Positions 1 to 5,154 of a stretch of DNA of 8,548 nucleotides are shown piece after piece; position 1 is the stretch's first letter; every line of letters starts with the position of its first letter. The stretch is taken from positions 1-8,548 of the forward strand of contig DJBL01000153.1 of NCBI GenBank assembly GCA_002435595.1, written 5' to 3'. A program made the translations under genes and the position numbers. The notes under the pieces were generated by a model that was not told the origin of the DNA, did not search any database, and saw nothing but the letters and a program-made list of their open reading frames with translations. Source of the stretch: Stenotrophomonas maltophilia. Its GTDB lineage: Bacteria > Pseudomonadota > Gammaproteobacteria > Xanthomonadales > Xanthomonadaceae.

Positions 1-120
1 CGCCGCCGGTGCGGTGGCCACCGGCGGCGTGGGGGTGGGCGCGGCGGCCGGCTTGCAGCCGGCCAGCACTGCGCTGGCCAGGGCCAGCGCGATGACGTGG
101 TTGCGGGGTGATGCAGACAT
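1..120 (-). CDS. Putative lipoprotein, N-terminal part only (runs off the left edge)
   Basis: Only the first 40 codons are in the window. They start at an ATG whose complement is at 118-120 and stay open to the edge. The peptide has a short n-region with one Arg (R6), a hydrophobic Ala/Leu/Val stretch (about residues 9-20) and a lipobox L19-A20-G21-C22, so it should be processed by signal peptidase II and lipidated at C22. Residue +2 after the Cys is Lys rather than Asp, which under the usual Lol rule favours the outer membrane. After the Cys comes a Pro/Ala/Thr-rich linker, common between the lipid anchor and a folded periplasmic domain. A strong ribosome-binding site lies 8 nt upstream. The gene follows purH on the same strand with a 17-bp gap, so cotranscription with purH is likely, although nothing seen links it to purines. 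The functional domain lies outside the window, so no function can be assigned. Confidence 0.8.
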   Translation of the reverse strand, partial: MSASPRNHVIALALASAVLAGCKPAAAPTPTPPVATAPAA

Positions 121-128
121 CCGTGTCG

Positions 129-134
129 CTCCTT
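129..134 (-). promoter_or_regulatory. Ribosome-binding site of the lipoprotein gene
   Basis: On the minus strand this reads AAGGAG, a near-perfect Shine-Dalgarno sequence, 8 nt before the ATG at 120. It sits in the 17-bp gap after the purH stop codon. It is the main support that this small partial frame is a real gene. Confidence 0.75.
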
Positions 135-137
135 GGA

Positions 138-1721
138 TCAATGCCGGAAGTGGCGTACGCCGGTGAACACCATCGCCAGGCCGTGCTCGTCGGCGGCGGC
201 GATCACCTCGCTGTCGCGCATCGAGCCACCGGGCTGGATCACTGCCTTGATGCCGGCGGCCGCGGCGGCATCGATGCCGTCGCGGAACGGGAAGAACGCG
301 TCGGAGGCCATCACCGAGCCCTCCACGACCAGGTTCGCATCGGCGGCCTTGATGCCGGCGATGCGCGCCGAGTAGACGCGGCTCATCTGGCCGGCGCCGA
401 CACCGATGGTGCGGTTGTCGCGGGCGTAGACGATGGCGTTGGACTTGACGAATTTGGCCACGTTCCAGGCAAACAACAGGTCGGCGAACTGCTTGTCGGT
501 GGGGGCCAGCTTGCTGACCACCTTCAACTCGGCGCGGGTCATGCCGCGGTTGTCCGAGGACTGCACCAGCAGGCCCGAGCCGATCCGCTTGGTGTCGTAG
601 TTGTTGCGGCCCTCCCCATGCGGGATGCGCAGCACGCGCACGTTGGCCTTCTTCTGCGCGTATTCCAGCGCGGCCGGCTCGAAGTCCGGGGCGATCAGCA
701 CTTCGACGAACTGGCGGTCCAGGATCACCTGCGCGGTGGCCGCATCGAGCGGCTTGTTGAAGGCGATGATGCCGCCGAACGCGCTGGTCGGATCGGTGGC
801 GTAGGCCAGCTCGTAGGCATCGCCGTTGCCGGCGCCCACGGCCACGCCGCACGGGTTGGCGTGCTTGACGATCACGCAGGCCGGCGCGTCGAACTGGCGC
901 ACGCACTCCCACGCTGCATCGGCATCGGCCAGGTTGTTGTAGCTCAGTTCCTTGCCCTGCAGCTGCTGGAAGGTGGCCAGGGTGCCCGGCACCGGGTACA
1001 GGTCGCGGTAGAACGCGCCGCTCTGGTGCGGGTTTTCGCCGTAGCGCAGGTCCATCACCTTCACGAAGCTGGAATTCATCTGCGCCGGGAATTCGCTGCG
1101 CACCGGCACCGCGGCATCGCTGGCGGCCACGGCGGAGAGGTAGTTGCTGATCGCCGCATCGTACTGGGCCACGCGGTTGAACGCGGCCACCGATAACGCA
1201 AAGCGCTTGGCGGCCGACAGCTGCCCATCATGGGCGTCCAGCTCGGCCAGCAGCTCGGCGTACTGCGCCGGATCGGTGGCCACGGCCACGCGGTCGAAGT
1301 TCTTGGCCGCCGAGCGCAGCATCGCCGGGCCGCCGATGTCGATGTTCTCCACCGCATCGTCCAGCGTGCAGTCGGCCTTGGCGGTGACCGATTCGAACGG
1401 GTACAGGTTCAGCACCAGCAGGTCGATCGCACCGATGCCGTGTTCGGCCATCACCGCCTCGTCCAGCCCGGCGCGACCGAGCAGGCCGCCGTGCACCAGC
1501 GGATGCAGGGTCTTGACCCGGCCGTCCATCATTTCCGGGAAGCCGGTGACATCGGCCACGTCCTTGACCGCCAGGCCGGCGTCGCGGATCGCCTTGGCGG
1601 TGCCGCCGGTGGACAGCAGCTCCACGTTGCGCGCCGCCAGGGCGCGGGCCAGGTCGATCAGACCGGTTTTGTCGGAAACAGAGAGGAGGGCCCGGCGAAC
1701 GGGCAACAGATCAGCAGTCAT
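138..1721 (-). CDS. purH: Bifunctional AICAR formyltransferase / IMP cyclohydrolase
   Basis: PurH formylates AICAR with 10-formyl-tetrahydrofolate and closes FAICAR to IMP, the last two steps of de novo purine synthesis in the cytosol. The protein is 527 residues, close to the roughly 530 usual for bacterial PurH. The N-terminal MGS-like IMP cyclohydrolase domain (about 1-195) shows SVSDKTG (14-20), LLSTGGTAK (35-43) and GRVKTLHP (67-74). The AICAR transformylase domain (about 200-527) shows LRYGENPHQ (225-233), GKELSYNNLADADA (256-269), the catalytic pair K286-H287 in VKHANPCG, TDPTSAFGG (309-317) and a C-terminal FFPFRDG (476-482). All expected active-site motifs are present. The frame is open upstream to 1844, but the ATG at 1721 puts the conserved RALLSVSDKTG block about ten residues in, as in other PurH proteins, and the upstream extension is Pro/Ala-rich intergenic translation. 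The Shine-Dalgarno before this ATG is weak. The gene is divergent from the TPR gene and followed by a lipoprotein gene. Confidence 0.97.
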   Translation of the reverse strand: MTADLLPVRRALLSVSDKTGLIDLARALAARNVELLSTGGTAKAIRDAGLAVKDVADVTGFPEMMDGRVKTLHPLVHGGLLGRAGLDEAVMAEHGIGAIDLLVLNLYPFESVTAKADCTLDDAVENIDIGGPAMLRSAAKNFDRVAVATDPAQYAELLAELDAHDGQLSAAKRFALSVAAFNRVAQYDAAISNYLSAVAASDAAVPVRSEFPAQMNSSFVKVMDLRYGENPHQSGAFYRDLYPVPGTLATFQQLQGKELSYNNLADADAAWECVRQFDAPACVIVKHANPCGVAVGAGNGDAYELAYATDPTSAFGGIIAFNKPLDAATAQVILDRQFVEVLIAPDFEPAALEYAQKKANVRVLRIPHGEGRNNYDTKRIGSGLLVQSSDNRGMTRAELKVVSKLAPTDKQFADLLFAWNVAKFVKSNAIVYARDNRTIGVGAGQMSRVYSARIAGIKAADANLVVEGSVMASDAFFPFRDGIDAAAAAGIKAVIQPGGSMRDSEVIAAADEHGLAMVFTGVRHFRH

Positions 1722-1756
1722 GGGGACAGGGCAATCGGCAGCGGAGCGGGGCCGAT

Positions 1757-1762
1757 ATTGTA
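1757..1762 (-). promoter_or_regulatory. Possible -10 element for purH
   Basis: On the minus strand this reads TACAAT, one mismatch from TATAAT. It would start transcription near 1750, giving a leader of about 30 nt before the purH ATG. No good -35 hexamer lies 16-18 bp upstream; that stretch is almost pure G/C and can form a hairpin. The call rests on the -10 box and its position alone. Confidence 0.35.
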
Positions 1763-1773
1763 GGCGGTGGGGG

Positions 1774-1793
1774 CCGGTGGCGGGTGCCGCCGG
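1774..1793. other. GC-rich hairpin in the purH/TPR intergenic region
   Basis: CCGGTGGC (1774-1781) pairs with GCCGCCGG (1786-1793) around a GGGT loop: an 8-bp stem with one G-T pair. No T-tract follows on either strand, so it is not an intrinsic terminator. It lies where the -35 region of the candidate purH promoter would be. Confidence 0.45.
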
Positions 1794-1812
1794 GCCGATA
1801 TAGGCGGTGGCG

Positions 1813-1824
1813 GCCGGATCCGGC
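1813..1824. other. 12-bp perfect palindrome
   Basis: GCCGGATCCGGC is perfectly self-complementary and lies in the second unit of the tandem duplication, about 76 bp before the TPR gene start. It could be an operator half-site pair for a dimeric regulator, but in sequence this GC-rich a palindrome of this length may arise by chance. No known regulator motif is recognised. Confidence 0.3.
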
Positions 1825-1860
1825 ACAGCCGCCGGGCGCCGCAAGCTGCCGGCACTGGGG

Positions 1861-1866
1861 TAGGCT
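1861..1866 (+). promoter_or_regulatory. Possible -10 element for the TPR gene
   Basis: TAGGCT, preceded by GGGG, lies 33 bp before the GTG start at 1900. The same GGGGTAG context with a T at the sixth -10 position occurs upstream of ynbA (4481-4490). That shared context is the main reason to list it. No clear -35 box is seen. Confidence 0.3.
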
Positions 1867-1899
1867 GCGCGCTCTGCCAGGGATTTGCAGGTCCGGATC

Positions 1900-4440
1900 G
1901 TGTCGACAGCAACAAGGAAGGTGGCGCTGCTTGCCAGCGTGGTGGTGTGGGCCGGTCTGGGCGCGACGGCGCAGGCACAGCAGGCGGGCGGCGCGCACGA
2001 GGAGGTACCGGTGCTGGAGGTGCGGCTCGCCGCGGCCGCGGCCCGGGATGCCAGCGACGCCGATGCCCCGGCCGATGCGCAGGGCGCCCGCAGCGGGGAC
2101 CTTGCCGAGCAGGCCAGCGAGGCCTATGCGGCACAGGACTGGAGCACGGCGCGGCGCCGGATCGACGCGGCCATCGCCCTGGCCCCCGACCAGGCCCACC
2201 TGTATCGCCTGAAGGCGTTCATCGCTGCGGCCACCGACGACAACGCTGCAGTGCTGGCCGCCGCCGCGCAGGCCCTGCAGCGCGATCCCGACGATGCCGA
2301 CAGCCTGCAGCTGCAGGGCACCGCCAAGGCCAAGGCCGGCGATGCGGCCGGGGCACTGGCCGACTATGCCGCCGCAGTGAAGGCCGGCGGGCATGGCAGC
2401 ACGCTGTTCCGGAACTACCTGTACGTGCTCAACCAGCAGCACGACAACGCGCGCATGCTGGAGGTGTTTGCCGCCTATGAGCAGGCCTATCGCGCCGATC
2501 CGGACGGCACCGGGCAGCACGCGGACATCCCGTTCCACGCCGCGCAGGCGTATCACCACCTGGGCCAGCCACGCCGAGCGCTGGAGCTGCTGGACCAGGC
2601 CATCGCGCAATCCCCGCAGGTGGCCGGCTACTACGGCAACCGTGCGCTGGCCCAGCACGCGCTGGGCCGTTCCAGCCAGGCCCTGGCTGACGATGGCCGG
2701 GCGATGCAGCTCGATCCCACCGAGCCCCTGTACCCCTACAACCGCGGCGTGACCCGGTTGGACATGGGCGATGCGGCCGGGGCACTGCAGGACTTCAAGG
2801 CGGCCCTGGCACTGGGCAAGGACGATGCCGATACCTGGCTCAACATCGGCGTGGTGCAGGAGCGGCTCGGGCGCACGCGCGAGGCGCTGGCCGCCTACGA
2901 CCGCGCGCTGGCCCGGGAGCCGGGCAACGCCAAGGCGCTGACCAACCGGCTGTCGTTGCTGGGCAAGGCCGGCAAGGCCGGCAAGGGCGATGCCGCTGCC
3001 GTGGCCGCGCAGGCAGGCAGCCTGCCGGTCGAAAACCAGGCGCAACTGCTGTTCAACCAGGGCCAGGCGCAGACCCGGGCAGGGCAGTGGCAGGCGGCGG
3101 CGGATCTGTTCGCGCAGGCGCTGCGGCTGGATCCGGGCCTGGACACCGCCTGGCTCAACCTGGGGGTGGCGCAGGCCCGGCTGGGGCAGCACCAGCGTGC
3201 ACTGGATACCTTCAACGACTACATCCAGCGCGCGCCCCTCAAGACCCTGGGCCTGCTCAACCGCGCCAACGTGCTGCACGAACTCGGCGATGACCCAGCG
3301 GCCGAGCAGGACCTGCTGCGGGCTGCCCAGCTGGAGCCGGGCAACCTGGACATCCAGCAGCGCCTGGCCCGGCACTACAGTCGCAGCGGGCAGGCCGACA
3401 AGGCGCGGCAGCTTTACGCGCAGCTGGTGAAACTGCCCGGCAACCTGTCCCCCGATGCCTTCATCAACTACTCGGCCATGCTGCTGCAGCAGGGCGATAC
3501 CCGCGAGGCGGCGGTGGTGGCCGGCAACGGCGTGGCGCGTTTCCCCGACGACTACGGCCTGCGCGTCAACCTCGCCAATGCACTGGGCGACAGCGGCCAG
3601 CATGCGCAGGCGGTGGAGGCCTACCATGCGGCGATGCGGCTGCAGCCCAAGCGCCTGGATGCGCACTTCAACCTGGGCAACCTCTACCTGCAGGCGCTCA
3701 AGCAGCCGCGCAAGGCGGTCCAGGAATACCGCACGGCCCTGCGCCTGCAGGGCGATCCCGAGCTGGACGCGGCCGCGCAGCGCGAACAGCGCATGAGCAT
3801 CCACCTCAACCTGGCCAGCGCCCTGGCCGACAGCGGTGATGTCCAGGCCGCACGCACGGCGCTACAGGCGGCCATCGACGAAGCCCCGGAGGACTACCGG
3901 CCGTGGTTCAACCGCGCCGGGATGGCGCTGTCGGCCGGTGATGCCGCCGCGGCCACGCCGGATTTCCAGGGCGCCTGGACGCGCCTGGACGCACTGCAAC
4001 GGGCGCGCACGCCCGGTGCGCAGCCCGATCCGGACCAGCTCGAACATGCCGGCTACCTGCTGTTCCACCTCGGTCGCACCGGTGAAGCGGCGCTGCGCAT
4101 GCAGCAGTTGCTGCAGGCCCAGCCGGACAACACCAACGCGCAGCGCAACTACGGCTTCATGCTGTTGGACCTGGGCCGCCCGCAGGATGCCCGGCAGTTG
4201 TTCGAGCAGGCCTTCACCCGCGAGCCGGACGAGGTGGACGGCTGGCTGGGGCTGCTGGCCTGCGCCATGCTGGACAGCGATCCGGCACGCCTGGCCCGGC
4301 TGAAGCGCCAGTTCGAACAGCGCTTTGACGGCCGCTACCGGTTGAACGACGCATTGCCCACCCAGTTGATGCGCAACGAAGGCTACTGGTACTCGGACCG
4401 CTTCCTGTCACTGTGGCGGCAGCTGCTGGCCGCCGCGTGA
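1900..4440 (+). CDS. Secreted tetratricopeptide-repeat protein, 846 residues
   Basis: The start is ambiguous. GTG at 1900 has a GCAGG-type Shine-Dalgarno about 8 nt upstream and gives a compact signal peptide. A TTG at 1885 would add five residues but has its AGGG only 2 nt away. From the GTG, residues 1-26 form a Sec signal peptide: R6-K7, hydrophobic core 8-22, likely signal peptidase I cut after A-Q-A at 24-26. The mature protein should be periplasmic. After an Ala/Asp-rich linker (about 30-65), the protein is almost all 34-residue TPR units. Clear ones are near 209-242, 243-276, 277-310, 311-344, 381-414, 415-448, 552-585 and 747-780; weaker ones lie between, some 17 in all. They show the usual W/Y, L/G, A, Y/F, A and P pattern (for example AWLNLGVAQARLG). 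The last roughly 55 residues are not TPR and are Trp/Tyr/Arg-rich (GYWYSDRF). There is no catalytic domain, so it is probably a scaffold for protein or envelope-polymer interactions. It ends 76 bp before ynbA on the same strand; a link to that cluster is only positional. Confidence 0.88.
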   Translation: MSTATRKVALLASVVVWAGLGATAQAQQAGGAHEEVPVLEVRLAAAAARDASDADAPADAQGARSGDLAEQASEAYAAQDWSTARRRIDAAIALAPDQAHLYRLKAFIAAATDDNAAVLAAAAQALQRDPDDADSLQLQGTAKAKAGDAAGALADYAAAVKAGGHGSTLFRNYLYVLNQQHDNARMLEVFAAYEQAYRADPDGTGQHADIPFHAAQAYHHLGQPRRALELLDQAIAQSPQVAGYYGNRALAQHALGRSSQALADDGRAMQLDPTEPLYPYNRGVTRLDMGDAAGALQDFKAALALGKDDADTWLNIGVVQERLGRTREALAAYDRALAREPGNAKALTNRLSLLGKAGKAGKGDAAAVAAQAGSLPVENQAQLLFNQGQAQTRAGQWQAAADLFAQALRLDPGLDTAWLNLGVAQARLGQHQRALDTFNDYIQRAPLKTLGLLNRANVLHELGDDPAAEQDLLRAAQLEPGNLDIQQRLARHYSRSGQADKARQLYAQLVKLPGNLSPDAFINYSAMLLQQGDTREAAVVAGNGVARFPDDYGLRVNLANALGDSGQHAQAVEAYHAAMRLQPKRLDAHFNLGNLYLQALKQPRKAVQEYRTALRLQGDPELDAAAQREQRMSIHLNLASALADSGDVQAARTALQAAIDEAPEDYRPWFNRAGMALSAGDAAAATPDFQGAWTRLDALQRARTPGAQPDPDQLEHAGYLLFHLGRTGEAALRMQQLLQAQPDNTNAQRNYGFMLLDLGRPQDARQLFEQAFTREPDEVDGWLGLLACAMLDSDPARLARLKRQFEQRFDGRYRLNDALPTQLMRNEGYWYSDRFLSLWRQLLAAA
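2962..2988 (+). repeat. Three tandem 9-bp repeats inside the TPR gene
   Basis: GGCAAGGCC occurs twice in direct tandem (2962-2970, 2971-2979), followed by GGCAAGGGC (2980-2988). It encodes the low-complexity G-K-A-G-K-A-G-K-G linker at about residues 355-363, which interrupts the TPR array. Gain or loss of a unit would keep the frame, so this is a likely site of length variation between strains. Confidence 0.7.
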
Positions 4441-4484
4441 GTTGATCGCGGGCGGATCTGTTTCCCCGCGCGGGCACGCCGGGG

Positions 4485-4490
4485 TAGATT
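4485..4490 (+). promoter_or_regulatory. Possible -10 element for ynbA
   Basis: TAGATT, preceded by GGGG, lies 26 bp before the ynbA ATG and would start transcription near 4496. The best -35 candidate is TTTCCC (4461-4466) with an 18-bp spacer, a poor match to TTGACA. The 76-bp gap after the TPR gene has a CCCGCGCGGG palindrome (4465-4474) but no T-tract, so no terminator separates the two genes and read-through from the TPR gene is also possible. Confidence 0.4.
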
Positions 4491-4502
4491 GGGAAAGCTC
4501 AA

Positions 4503-4507
4503 AGGGA
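4503..4507 (+). promoter_or_regulatory. Ribosome-binding site of ynbA
   Basis: AGGGA, 9 nt before the ATG at 4517. It decides the start: the same frame is open upstream to a TTG at 4442, but that would begin right behind the TPR stop codon without a Shine-Dalgarno and would add 25 residues without membrane character. Confidence 0.6.
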
Positions 4508-4516
4508 CGTTGCAGC

Positions 4517-5122
4517 ATGTCGATATATGCATTGAAGGGGCGCTTCCAGGATCTGCTGCGCCCGGCGGTCCGCGCGTTGCACCGTACCGGGGTCACCGCC
4601 AACGCGGTGACCGTGTTCGCCGCGGTGGTGTCGCTGCTGGTCGCCGCCGCCGTCTGGCTCTGGGCGCCGGCAGCGCCGCTGCTGTACCTGGCGCTGCCGG
4701 TGTGGATGCTGCTGCGCATGGCCCTCAACGCCGTGGACGGGATGCTGGCGCGCGAGTTCGGGCAGCAGTCCCGCCTTGGCGCCTACCTCAACGAGTTGTG
4801 CGACATCGTCGCCGACGCGGCCCTGTACCTGAGCCTGCTCAGCCTGCCCGGCGTGCAGCCGGCGGCCCTGTGGGCGTTGGCGTGGCTGGCCGCGGTTTGC
4901 GAGTACGCTGGGGTCCTGGGGGTGATGGTCGGCGCCAGTCGCCGCTATGACGGGCCGATGGGCAAGAGCGATCGCGCATTCGTGCTGGGGGTGATCGGCC
5001 TGGCGCTGGCGGTGGGCTGGATCGACGGCGCGGTGGTCAGCGGCGTGGCCTGGGTAGCGGCGGTATTGTGCGTGCCTACCGCCTTTCGGCGGGTACGCAA
5101 TGGATTGGCTGAACACGGTTGA
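4517..5122 (+). CDS. ynbA: CDP-alcohol phosphatidyltransferase family membrane protein (YnbA-like)
   Basis: Members of this family move a phosphatidyl group from CDP-diacylglycerol to an alcohol, releasing CMP, at the cytoplasmic face of the inner membrane. The protein has 201 residues, the same length I recall for E. coli YnbA. It has an N-terminal amphipathic stretch followed by about five to six hydrophobic segments (near 30-50, 53-70, 100-110, 116-140, 154-168, 172-188). The family signature D-x2-DG-x2-AR-x8-G-x3-D-x3-D is present with exact spacing but altered: N71-x2-D74-G75-x2-A78-R79-x8-G88-x3-N92-x3-D96. The first and third metal-binding Asp are thus Asn, with an additional D100 one helical turn later. 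SRRYDGPMGKSDRAF (141-155) is another block that I believe is typical of the YnbA subgroup. The acceptor alcohol cannot be read from sequence. The gene leads the ynb-like cluster, 32 bp before ynbC. The family call is firm; orthology to YnbA rests on motif, length and neighbours. Confidence 0.88.
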   Translation: MSIYALKGRFQDLLRPAVRALHRTGVTANAVTVFAAVVSLLVAAAVWLWAPAAPLLYLALPVWMLLRMALNAVDGMLAREFGQQSRLGAYLNELCDIVADAALYLSLLSLPGVQPAALWALAWLAAVCEYAGVLGVMVGASRRYDGPMGKSDRAFVLGVIGLALAVGWIDGAVVSGVAWVAAVLCVPTAFRRVRNGLAEHG

Positions 5123-5144
5123 GCCGGGTTCCAGGATGCACAAC

Positions 5145-5153
5145 GGAGTGAGG
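5145..5153 (+). promoter_or_regulatory. Ribosome-binding site of ynbC
   Basis: GGAG at 5145-5148, 6 nt before the ATG at 5155, with a second purine block GAGG at 5150-5153. It supports the ATG at 5155. The first 40 bases of the gene are unusually AT-rich for the window, as expected for an open initiation region. Confidence 0.6.
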
Positions 5154-5154
5154 C

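Larger units (their letters stand above)
1751..1836. repeat. Degenerate 43-bp tandem duplication between purH and the TPR gene
   Basis: Unit 1 (1751-1793) and unit 2 (1794-1836) are adjacent and equal in length. Each starts GCCGATA, continues with TAGGCGGTGG (directly in unit 2, after an extra TTG in unit 1), then nGGCCGG, and ends in a GCCGCCGG-type block. The middle parts differ by several substitutions and small indels. Together the units fill half of the divergent intergenic region and include the candidate purH -10 box, which falls in the part of unit 1 carrying the 3-nt difference. Confidence 0.6.

Noticed and set aside
108..1196. Plus-strand reading frame of 362 codons inside purH
   Set aside because: It lies fully opposite the conserved purH transformylase domain and shows only the His/Gly/Val-rich composition of a shadow frame.
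1722..1844. 41-codon N-terminal extension of purH
   Set aside because: The frame is open but the added residues are Pro/Ala/Arg-rich, unlike PurH N-termini, and the candidate -10 box lies inside it. The ATG at 1721 gives the family length.
1711..3804. Antisense reading frame of 697 codons opposite the TPR gene
   Set aside because: It mirrors the TPR gene in a GC-rich genome where stop codons are rare in the antisense frame. Its composition (Gln/Gly/Val/Arg-rich, no domain) is that of a shadow. It also overlaps the purH start and the intergenic repeats.
4464..4484. Possible terminator after the TPR gene (CCCCG ... CGGGG)
   Set aside because: The stem is only 5 bp around a long loop, or a 10-bp palindrome with no loop, and no T-tract follows. 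It overlaps the candidate ynbA promoter.
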